A stretch of 64,000 nt of DNA from JBEVJK01 sp963791325 (GTDB lineage: Bacteria; Pseudomonadota; Alphaproteobacteria; Rhizobiales; Rhizobiaceae): contig CAWBRU010000003.1 of NCBI GenBank assembly GCA_963791325.1, forward strand, positions 1 to 64,000, read 5' to 3'. The notes under the pieces were generated by a model. The model was not told the DNA's origin. It worked only from the letters and a program-made list of their open reading frames with translations, and did not search any database. The position numbers were made by a program, and so were the translations under genes. Positions 43,654 to 51,119 of the stretch are shown here, one piece after another (position 1 is the stretch's first letter; each line of letters starts with the position of its first letter).

Positions 43654-44976
43654 ATGCTCGATCTTCGCGCACCTGACCCGCAGCTCAGCAACCGGCTCAG
43701 GCTGAATACGCTGATCAAGCTGCGTTGGCTGGCGATCGTTGGCCAGAGCGCCGCGGTGCTGATCGTGGCCTATTGGTTTGTGTTTCCGCTGCCGGTGAGC
43801 GTCTGCTTTGCATTGATCGCCACCTCGGCCTGGCTCAATCTGTTCCTCGCCTTCCGCTTCCCGGCAACGCACCGGCTGCGCCCGGCGGCGGCGTTGGGCA
43901 TCATGGTGTTCGACGCCCTGCAACTCGCCGGTCTCCTGTTTCTGACCGGCGGCTTGACCAATCCGTTCTCGCTGTTGATGACGGTGCCGGTGGTCATCTC
44001 GGCGACGTCGCTGCCGCTGCGCATGACGGTCGGGCTTGGTGCGCTGGTGATCGCCATGGTGACGCTCCTGGTGTTCTACCATCTGCCGCTGCCGTGGTTT
44101 CCGGGCACCGAGCTGCCGATCCCGTTCGTCTACGTGGCCGGGCTGTGGATGGCGGTGGTTTCCAGCATTACCTTCACCGGTATCTATGCCTGGCGCGTTG
44201 CGGACGAGGCCCGCATGCTCGCCAACGCCTTGGCGGCCACCGAACTGGTGCTGCAGCGCGAGCAGCATCTGTCGGCGCTCGACGGGCTCGCCGCAGCCGC
44301 CGCCCACGAGCTCGGCACGCCGCTGGCGACGATTGCGCTGGTGGCCAAGGAGATGGAGCGCGCCTTGAAGGGCGACGCGCGCTGGCACGAGGATGTCACG
44401 CTGCTGCGCAGCCAGAGCGAACGCTGCCGCGAAATCCTCAAGCGTCTCACCAGCCTGTCGACCGAGGGGGAGCAGCATCTGGCGCAGCTGCCGTTCACCT
44501 CGCTGGTCGAGGAGGTTGTCGCCCCGCATCGGGATTTCGGCATCGCCATCAAGCTCGAAGCCGGCGAACGATCCGGCCCGGAGCCGGTCGGTCGGCGCAA
44601 TCCCGGGGTGATCTACGGGCTCGGCAACCTGGTCGAGAACGCCGTCGACTTCGCCCGTGAGACGGTGACGGTACGCTGGCGCTGGAACGACGCCCAGGTG
44701 CGGTTCGAGGTGATCGACGACGGGGCCGGCTTTCCGCCCGAAGTCATCGACCGCATCGGCGAGCCGTATATGTCGACCCGCCAGGGAGCCGAGCCCGGCG
44801 GCGGCCTGGGCCTCGGCCTGTTCATTGCCAAGACCCTGCTCGAGCGCTCCGGGGCAACACTGGCGTTCCGTAACGCCGCGGAGCCCGGCAAGGGCGCCAT
44901 GGTGCAGGTGACCTGGCCGCGCGAGGCCTTCCACGCCCCCAAGCCGGCTCCCGACGTCGCGCTCGACCCTGCATGA
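43654..44976 (+). CDS. actS: redox-sensing histidine kinase (RegB/PrrB/ActS family)
   Basis: This 440-residue membrane kinase senses respiratory redox state. Six helices fill residues 20-175 and include GGLTNPF (99-105), the ubiquinone-sensing loop of RegB. The H-box AAAHELGTPLATIAL carries the phospho-accepting His218. Cys258 in SQSERCREILKRL is the redox-active cysteine of the family. N and G boxes follow (LVENAVDFA, DDGAGFPP, GGGLGLGLFIAKTL). It is followed 37 bases later by the response regulator gene. Known targets of RegB/RegA include carbon fixation, nitrogen fixation, hydrogenase and oxidases. Confidence 0.93.
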   Translation: MLDLRAPDPQLSNRLRLNTLIKLRWLAIVGQSAAVLIVAYWFVFPLPVSVCFALIATSAWLNLFLAFRFPATHRLRPAAALGIMVFDALQLAGLLFLTGGLTNPFSLLMTVPVVISATSLPLRMTVGLGALVIAMVTLLVFYHLPLPWFPGTELPIPFVYVAGLWMAVVSSITFTGIYAWRVADEARMLANALAATELVLQREQHLSALDGLAAAAAHELGTPLATIALVAKEMERALKGDARWHEDVTLLRSQSERCREILKRLTSLSTEGEQHLAQLPFTSLVEEVVAPHRDFGIAIKLEAGERSGPEPVGRRNPGVIYGLGNLVENAVDFARETVTVRWRWNDAQVRFEVIDDGAGFPPEVIDRIGEPYMSTRQGAEPGGGLGLGLFIAKTLLERSGATLAFRNAAEPGKGAMVQVTWPREAFHAPKPAPDVALDPA

Positions 44977-45013
44977 GGTAGCGGCCAGCGGCAAATGCGC
45001 TATAGTGGCGGTG

Positions 45014-45601
45014 ATGGACGACGACAGACGCCTTTCGGACGAGTCATCGATCGAAGCCGACCGCAACGCGCTCGGCGACGACCCAAGCCTGCTGATCGTC
45101 GACGACGACAAGCCGTTCCTGACCAGATTGGCGCGGGCGATGGAAGGTCGCGGCTTCGAGGTCGACACGGCCGAAACGGTCGAGGAAGCGGTGGGCAAGG
45201 CCCGTGAGCGGCCGCCGGCCTACGCCGTGGTCGATATGCGGCTCGGCGACGGCAACGGGCTCGACGTCGTCAAGGCGATCGGGGAAAAGCGCAGCGACTG
45301 CCGGGCCATCATTCTCACTGGTTATGGCAACATCGCCACGGCGGTCACCGCGGTGAAGCTCGGCGCCATCGACTATTTGTCCAAGCCGGCCGATGCCGAC
45401 GATATCTATGCCGCATTGACGCGGACAGGCGGCGGGCGCGTCGCCCCGCCCGAGAACCCGATGTCGGCCGATCGGGTGCGCTGGGAGCACATTCAGCGGG
45501 TCTACGAGATGTGCGACCGCAACGTCTCGGAAACGGCGCGCCGTCTCAATATGCACCGGCGCACGCTGCAGCGGATTCTGGCCAAGCGGGCACCGCGCTA
45601 A
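45014..45601 (+). CDS. actR: redox response regulator (RegA/PrrA/ActR family)
   Basis: The 195-residue regulator has a receiver domain with acidic pocket Asp30/Asp31 (LLIVDDDKPFL), phospho-acceptor Asp74 (AVVDMRLGDGNGL) and the Lys in YLSKPADADD. A proline-rich hinge leads to a Fis-type HTH (ERVYEMCDRNVSETARRLNM, HRRTLQRILAKR). The lack of a sigma-54 ATPase domain is typical of RegA. I chose the ATG at 45014 over the GTG at 45005. Confidence 0.93.
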   Translation: MDDDRRLSDESSIEADRNALGDDPSLLIVDDDKPFLTRLARAMEGRGFEVDTAETVEEAVGKARERPPAYAVVDMRLGDGNGLDVVKAIGEKRSDCRAIILTGYGNIATAVTAVKLGAIDYLSKPADADDIYAALTRTGGGRVAPPENPMSADRVRWEHIQRVYEMCDRNVSETARRLNMHRRTLQRILAKRAPR

Positions 45602-45609
45602 TCCAAGGC

Positions 45610-46110
45610 CTACTCGCTCTCGCCGTCGAGTGCCGGGACCGCGACCCCGGCGAGTTCGGCAGCAAGCAGCCGGGCGGCTCCGGCGCGCGCGATCCTCAGC
45701 ATCAGCGCCTTGCGCGTTGCCGGCAGCAGCCGGTGCTCCGGCGCGTCGCGCAGGATTTCCGCCCCATAGCCGTCGGACAGGATGAATCCGCATTCTTCCG
45801 GGAAGATCTCGGCCGGCACCTCGGGATGAGTGGCGAAGAAGAAGCGGTCGGAGAAGAGTCGGTATTCGGGCCATTTCCGGTCGACGCGGAAATCCTCGAT
45901 CGACGACTTGATCTCGATGATCCAGATATCGCCGCTGCGCGTCAGAGCGACGAGATCGGCCCGCCGCCCGCTGGCCAGCGACAGCTCGGGCAGCACGTGC
46001 GCGCCCATCGCCATCAACAGGCGCTGGACGCCGCGGCGGATAATCATGGCGCGCGCCGACTGGCGGCCGTCGGCCAGCGGATGGGCGAGATTCGGCGAGA
46101 CCAGAGGCAT
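45610..46110 (-). CDS. mmcB: MmcB-family DNA repair protein
   Basis: The 166-residue protein is a PD-(D/E)xK-fold putative nuclease: GRRADLVALTRSGD and IWIIEIKSSIEDFRVDRKWP give the Asp and the Glu-x-Lys. MmcB was named for its DNA-damage-inducible role in Caulobacter. It converges with actR, with 8 bases between stops. No clear alphaproteobacterial LexA box (GTTC-N7-GTTC) is visible upstream. Confidence 0.85.
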   Translation of the reverse strand: MPLVSPNLAHPLADGRQSARAMIIRRGVQRLLMAMGAHVLPELSLASGRRADLVALTRSGDIWIIEIKSSIEDFRVDRKWPEYRLFSDRFFFATHPEVPAEIFPEECGFILSDGYGAEILRDAPEHRLLPATRKALMLRIARAGAARLLAAELAGVAVPALDGESE

Positions 46111-46382
46111 GGCGCGACCATGCCATCATCGGGGCGAGGGTTCAAACGCCCCGGCCTATCCTGCTGACACGTCCTGCCCCGCGGTACGAGGTGCGGATTG
46201 CGGCTTGTGTTGCGGGACCGCCACGCCGCTGTTGCCGAAATGCCATACCCTTTGACTCCCACACGCCGCGAGGCCAGCGGCGGCAGGCTGCAGGCTTGGC
46301 AAGCTGAACGAACGGACCCTAAGAATATGGTTACGAATCGGTTTCAAACGACGTGCAGCCGAGAGGGATGGTTCCGATCTCC

Positions 46383-47003
46383 ATGCGGGGAAGAACGACA
46401 ATTGCTGTTGCGGCGATCGCGGCGCTCGCAGCCCTGGCCGGATGCACCTCCGACGGCACGCTCCGGATGTTCTCGAGCGATTACGGCTCGCGGATGGACG
46501 CCGGCTATCATCTGCCGGCCATCCCGATCTACAAGGTCGACCGCAAATACCATCGTCAGATCGTCCGCTACCCAACCGATGAGAATCCCGGCACGATCAT
46601 CATCGACACCACCGACAAGTACCTCTATTTCGTGCTGCCCGACGCGCGGGCCGTCCGCTATGGCATCGGTGTCGGCCGCCAAGGTTTCGAATGGAAGGGT
46701 ACGGCGCGGGTCGCACAGAAGCGCGAGTGGCCGGTCTGGACGCCGCCTGCCGAGATGATCCGCCGCCAGCCGGAGCTGGCGCGGTTTGCCGGCGGCATGG
46801 ATCCGGGTCTCGGCAATGCCCTCGGCGCCCGCGCCCTCTATCTCTACAATCGGAACGGCGACACCGGCTATCGGCTGCACGGCACGCCGGAATGGTGGTC
46901 GATCGGCCACGCTATGTCGTCCGGCTGCATCCGGCTGATGAACCAGGACATCATCGACCTCTACGACCGCGCGGAGGTCGGCGCCAAAGTGATTGTTGAG
47001 TAG
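46383..47003 (+). CDS. L,D-transpeptidase lipoprotein
   Basis: This 206-residue enzyme crosslinks peptidoglycan or attaches proteins to it. It has a lipoprotein signal (ALAALAGC, lipid Cys21) and a YkuD domain with His166 in YRLHGTPE and the catalytic HAMSSGCIRL (Cys182). The ATG at 46383 starts the signal peptide directly; an earlier in-frame start would bury it. A strong rho-independent terminator follows 45 bases after the stop. Confidence 0.9.
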   Translation: MRGRTTIAVAAIAALAALAGCTSDGTLRMFSSDYGSRMDAGYHLPAIPIYKVDRKYHRQIVRYPTDENPGTIIIDTTDKYLYFVLPDARAVRYGIGVGRQGFEWKGTARVAQKREWPVWTPPAEMIRRQPELARFAGGMDPGLGNALGARALYLYNRNGDTGYRLHGTPEWWSIGHAMSSGCIRLMNQDIIDLYDRAEVGAKVIVE

Positions 47004-47048
47004 CGTTTCGAGCGAACCGTCTTCGGCAACAAGGACGTCGCAACGAGA

Positions 47049-47077
47049 AACCGGGCCGAGAGGCCCGGTTTTTTTTG
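47049..47077 (+). terminator. rho-independent terminator after the L,D-transpeptidase gene
   Basis: AACCGGGCC and GGCCCGGTT pair perfectly around a GAGA loop, followed by eight T residues. It ends the plus-strand transcript and lies between two convergent genes, so it may also help the minus-strand nfu gene stop. Confidence 0.9.
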
Positions 47078-47110
47078 CGGCAGGCTCTGTGAACGATCCG
47101 GCGGCGGCCG

Positions 47111-47680
47111 TCAGGCGACCTGCTCGACGTGCTCCACTTCCGGGACGAAGTGATGCAACAGGTTCTGGATGCCGTGCTTGAGCGTGGCCGTCGACGACGG
47201 GCAGCCGGCGCACGCGCCCTTCATGTGCAGGAAGACGGTGCCGTTCTCATAGCCGCGGAAGGTGATGTCGCCGCCATCCTGGGCGACGGCAGGGCGGACG
47301 CGGGTGTCGAGCAATTCCTTGATCGTCACGACGATTTCCGTATCGGCCTCGTCGAAGAATTCGCTGCCCGTCTCGGCCGGCCGGCGCCGCTCGTCGGCCG
47401 ACATCACCGGCGCGCCCGACAGGAAGTGCTCCATGATCACGCCGAGAATGGCCGGCTTGAGGTGCTGCCAATCGGGTTCGTCCTTGGTGACGGTGATGAA
47501 ATCGTAGCCGAAGAACACCCCGCTGACGCCGGGAATGTCGAACAGCCGCCCGGCTAGCGGCGAGGCATCGCGGGCCTGCTCGGCGTCGCGGAAGTCGGCC
47601 GTGCCATCGACCAGCACCTCGCGGCCGGGGAGAAATTTCAATGTGGCCGGGTTCGGGGTCGCCTCGGTTTGAATGAACAT
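47111..47680 (-). CDS. NifU-type iron-sulfur cluster carrier (Nfu)
   Basis: The 189-residue protein has an N-terminal Nfu_N domain (MFIQTEATPNPATLKFLPGR) and a C-terminal NifU domain with KGACAGCPSS. Cys157 and Cys160 hold a bridging cluster in a dimer. It delivers Fe-S clusters to target enzymes. A near-perfect Irr iron-control element sits 40-56 bases upstream of the ATG. It lies downstream of, and in the same direction as, trpS-usp. Confidence 0.93.
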   Translation of the reverse strand: MFIQTEATPNPATLKFLPGREVLVDGTADFRDAEQARDASPLAGRLFDIPGVSGVFFGYDFITVTKDEPDWQHLKPAILGVIMEHFLSGAPVMSADERRRPAETGSEFFDEADTEIVVTIKELLDTRVRPAVAQDGGDITFRGYENGTVFLHMKGACAGCPSSTATLKHGIQNLLHHFVPEVEHVEQVA

Positions 47681-47719
47681 CTTCGACCATCTCCTGCCCG
47701 GCCCAGCAAGGCCGCACTG

Positions 47720-47736
47720 TTTGGAATAGTTCTAAA
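47720..47736. promoter_or_regulatory. Irr-type iron-control element upstream of nfu
   Basis: TTTGGAATAGTTCTAAA differs at one position from the Bradyrhizobium Irr box TTTAGAA-N3-TTCTAAA. Irr is a haem-responsive regulator that represses iron-using genes when iron is short. The site 40-56 bases before the start codon suits repression of an Fe-S assembly gene. Confidence 0.55.
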
Positions 47737-47805
47737 TAGTCCCATCGCAGCGGCACTTCAAGCGAAACGCTGCCCGAGAATTGCCGGCCGCGAAAATTGG
47801 TTTGC

Positions 47806-48297
47806 TCAGGCGAGGTTGGCGATGTCCTCGTCGGACAGGTTCTGCGGCACCACCGTCACGGGAATCGGGAAGGCGGCCGCCTTGCCGGCGATCGAGGCGA
47901 CCAGCGGGCCTGGCCCTTCCTTGCCGGCGCCGGCGGCGAGCACCAGGATGGCGATGTCCTGGTCCTCCTCGATCAGCTTGTGGATCTCCTCTGTGGCATT
48001 GCCCTCCCGCACCACCAGTTCCGGCTCGATTCCGAGGGTCTCGCGAACCTTGGTGGCATGCGTGTCGAGGGCGGCATGGGCGGTGGCGGCAGCCTCCTCG
48101 CGCATGATCTTCTCCACCCCCAGCCAATGCTGGAAGTCGCCCGGCTCGACCACGTAAAGCAGCACCAGCGTGCCGCCGGTGCTCTGCGCCCGGCGCGATG
48201 CATAGGCGACGGCCCGCTCGCATTCCGGGGTGTCGTCGATGATCGCCAGGAATTTGCGCCGGTGGCCGGCTTCGCGGCTCAGTCGTTTGGAGACCAT
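47806..48297 (-). CDS. universal stress protein
   Basis: The 163-residue protein has the UspA fold: KFLAIIDDTPECERAVAYAS at the start, TLVLLYVVEP, and a C-terminal VLAAGAGKEGPGPLVASIAG that includes a G-x(2)-G-like ATP-binding pattern. AGAGAGGCAG lies just before the ATG at 48297. The frame is continuous with the trpS frame upstream only because trpS has lost its stop codon. The trpS-usp-nfu order is typical of Bradyrhizobium relatives. Confidence 0.88.
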   Translation of the reverse strand: MVSKRLSREAGHRRKFLAIIDDTPECERAVAYASRRAQSTGGTLVLLYVVEPGDFQHWLGVEKIMREEAAATAHAALDTHATKVRETLGIEPELVVREGNATEEIHKLIEEDQDIAILVLAAGAGKEGPGPLVASIAGKAAAFPIPVTVVPQNLSDEDIANLA

Positions 48298-48374
48298 GAT
48301 CTGCCTCTCTGGGAGGGAGAAGGGCGCACTCTGCCACCCGCTGTCCCGGTGGGCAAGCGGGCGCCCAGTGCGGT

Positions 48375-49443
48375 TCAGCTGTCGAGCAGTCCGACGATGC
48401 GCACGGACGTCGCGCATCGTACTCTCGGCGAGCACGGCGGCCCGCGCGGCGCCGCCGCGCAGCACGCTGTCGACATAGGCCTGATCGGCGGAGATGCGGC
48501 GCATCTCGCCGGCGATCGGCGCGAGCTTCTCGACCGCCAGGTCGGCCAGCGCCGGCTTGAAGTCGGAAAACTGGCGGCCGCCGAACTCGGCCAGCACTTG
48601 CTCCTTGCTGGTCTCTGCCAGGGCCGCATAGAGCACGACCAGGTTCTCGGCCTCGGGCCTGTCCTTCAGGCCGGCAGCTTCCGACGGCAGCGCCGCGGGG
48701 TCGGTCTTGGCCTTGCGGATCTTCTTGGAAATGGTCTCGGCATCGTCGGTCAGGTTGATGCGCGACAGATCCGAGGCGTCCGATTTCGACATCTTCTTGA
48801 GGCCGTCGCGCAGCGACATCACCCGCGGCGCGGGTCCTTCGATCAGCGGCTCGGTGAGCGGGAAGAAGCCGTTCACGGTTTCATCGCCGACCGCCATTGC
48901 GACCCCGATGCCGAGCTCGGCGATGCGCGGCGAGTAGTCGTTGTTGAACTTTTGCGCAATCTGCCGGGTGAGCTCCAGGTGCTGCTTCTGGTCGTCGCCG
49001 ACCGGCACATGCGTGGCCCGATAGACGAGGATGTCGGCGGCCATCAGCGCCGGATAGTCAAACAGGCCCACCGAAGCGTTCTCGCGGTCCTTGCCGGCCT
49101 TTTCCTTGAACTGCGTCATCCGCGACAGCCACCCCATGCGCGCCACGCAATTGAAGATCCAGGCGAGCTCGCTGTGCTGCCGCACCCGGCTCTGGTTGAA
49201 GACGATGTGCCGGCTCGGATCGATGCCGGCCGCCAGGAAGGCAGCCGTCACCTCGCGTGTCGCCCGCATCAGTTCGCCGGGGTCCTGCCAGACGGTGATC
49301 GCATGCATGTCGACCACGCAGTAGATGCAGTCATGGCTGTCCTGCAGCGCGACGAAGCGGCGGATGGCGCCGAGATAGTTGCCGAGATGGAGGTTGCCGG
49401 TCGGCTGCACGCCGGAAAAGACAAGCGGTTTGAAAGCGGACAT
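48375..49443 (-). CDS. trpS: tryptophanyl-tRNA synthetase, frameshifted near the C-terminus
   Basis: TrpS charges tRNA-Trp. Class I motifs are present: SGVQPTGNLHLGNYLGA (HIGH region) and KKMSKSDASDL (KMSKS). Coding follows the family to TMRDV. The usual ending IVGLLDS plus stop (48375-48377) is in the next frame, shifted by one extra base near 48393-48405. Read as it stands, the protein loses its last eight residues, gains about 30 foreign ones and runs in frame into the stress protein, giving a 545-residue chain. Since trpS is essential, either the altered tail is tolerated or the base is a sequence error. Confidence 0.88.
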
Positions 49444-49529
49444 TCCGGAAATTCCTCGTGGCTTGTGGAGGGCCGTTTCGCGCGCGGCGAAATTTTCGCG
49501 GCGGGTTATGGACGAGCCAAAGCCGCCGA

Positions 49530-51119
49530 TCAAGTGCCCTCGACCGGCGGCGAGGCAGCGCGACGCCCGACGCTGCGCCGGATCATCCGGTAATCGGCCC
49601 CGCCGGTGCCGAAGGCGACGATGAAATAGATCAGGCCGGAGGCCGCCATCAGCGCACCGAGGGCGATCGCCTGCTGCGCCAGAGGGGCGTCTGCAGCGAG
49701 GTACGGCGCCAGCCGGCGCACGCCGTAGTGCGCGGCAATCGCCATCACCGCTGCGGCCGCCACCAGGCGCGGGATGCGAGTCAGCAGCGGCACGTCGCTG
49801 CCCCATTGGCCGCGGCGGACCAGCACCGCAAGCAGCAGGAAGGCATTGACCCAGCCGGCCGCGGCCGAGGCGACGGCGATGCCGGGCGCGCCGATCGACG
49901 GGAACAAGGCCAGCGCCGTCGACACGTTGACGACGACGGAGATCGCCGCGAAGACCATCGGCGTGCGGGTATCCTCGCGGGCGAAATAGCCGGGCGTGAA
50001 CGCCTTGATCAGCACGAAGGCGGGTAAACCCAGGCCGAAGATGGCGAGGATCGCCGATACGGTCGGCGTGCTGTTGTTGGCGGCGAATGCGCCGCGGTCA
50101 TAGAGCACCCGCACGATCGGTTCGGCCATCACCAAGAGCGCGGCGGCCGCCGGCAGGGTCAGGAACAGCGTGAATTCGACCGACCGGTTCTGCAGGTTTT
50201 CGGCCTCGCGCAGATTGCCGGATTTGAGCGCCCGGGCGAGCTCGGGCAAGAGCACGATCGCGACCGCGATGCCGACCACGCCAAGCGGCAGCTGATAGAT
50301 GCGGTCGGCATAGGCGAGGGAGGACACCGCGCTGTCCTGGCCGGAGGCGATCGCGGTGCCGATCAGCTGGTTGATCTGGGTGATGCCGCCGGTGATCGCA
50401 GCCGGGAAGGCGAGCACCAGCAGCCGTTTGACGTTGCGGGTCATGCGCGGCCGGCGGAAGCCGATCGAAATGCCGGCATAGCGGACCGCGCCCCACACGA
50501 TCGTCAGCTGGACGAGGCCGGCCGCGAGCACGCCCCAGGCCAGGCCGTAGCCGACGGAGAGCCCGTCGAGGCCCCGCCACCAGGCATAGCCCAACACCGC
50601 GATCAGAATCAGGTTGAGAAACACCGGGGCCACCGCGGCGGCGAAATAGCGGCGCAGCGAATTGAGCATGCCGCTCATCATCGCGCCCAGCGACATGCAC
50701 ACCAGATAGGGAAACATGATCGTCGCCAGGGCCACGGTGAGATCGAATTTTTGCGGGTTGTCGCGAAAGCCGGGAGCGATGATGGTCGCTACCAGGAGCG
50801 GCATGGCCAGCTCCATGGCGATCGTCAGAACCAGGAGCACGGTGAACAGCACGCCGAACACCTCTTCCGAAAACCGCTTCGCGCCGTCGAGACCGTTGGC
50901 TTCGATCTCCTTGGCAAACAGCGGCACAAAAGCCGCATTGAATGCGCCTTCGGCAAACAGCCGGCGGAAAGTGTTGGGGAACTGGAAAGCGGCGTTGAAG
51001 GCGTCGGCGATCGGTCCGGTGCCGAGTGCTGCGGCCATCAGCATCTCGCGCGAGAAGCCGAGGACCCGGCTCATCAGCGTTCCGCTGGCGACCGTGGCGA
51101 ACTTCCGTATCAGGCTCAT
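49530..51119 (-). CDS. murJ: lipid II flippase MurJ
   Basis: MurJ moves lipid II across the inner membrane for peptidoglycan synthesis. The 529-residue protein has about 14 helices and the family opening LIRKFATVASGTLMSRVLGF then REMLMAAALG and the conserved NAFQFPNTFRRLFAEGAFNAAFVP region. The ATG at 51119 overlaps the glnD stop codon. Longer upstream frames are antisense to or overlap glnD and are not used. Confidence 0.95.
   Translation of the reverse strand: MSLIRKFATVASGTLMSRVLGFSREMLMAAALGTGPIADAFNAAFQFPNTFRRLFAEGAFNAAFVPLFAKEIEANGLDGAKRFSEEVFGVLFTVLLVLTIAMELAMPLLVATIIAPGFRDNPQKFDLTVALATIMFPYLVCMSLGAMMSGMLNSLRRYFAAAVAPVFLNLILIAVLGYAWWRGLDGLSVGYGLAWGVLAAGLVQLTIVWGAVRYAGISIGFRRPRMTRNVKRLLVLAFPAAITGGITQINQLIGTAIASGQDSAVSSLAYADRIYQLPLGVVGIAVAIVLLPELARALKSGNLREAENLQNRSVEFTLFLTLPAAAALLVMAEPIVRVLYDRGAFAANNSTPTVSAILAIFGLGLPAFVLIKAFTPGYFAREDTRTPMVFAAISVVVNVSTALALFPSIGAPGIAVASAAAGWVNAFLLLAVLVRRGQWGSDVPLLTRIPRLVAAAAVMAIAAHYGVRRLAPYLAADAPLAQQAIALGALMAASGLIYFIVAFGTGGADYRMIRRSVGRRAASPPVEGT

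Noticed and set aside
46111..46382. Possible LexA box upstream of mmcB
   Set aside because: GTTC/GAAC half sites occur but not with the 7-base spacing of the alphaproteobacterial consensus.
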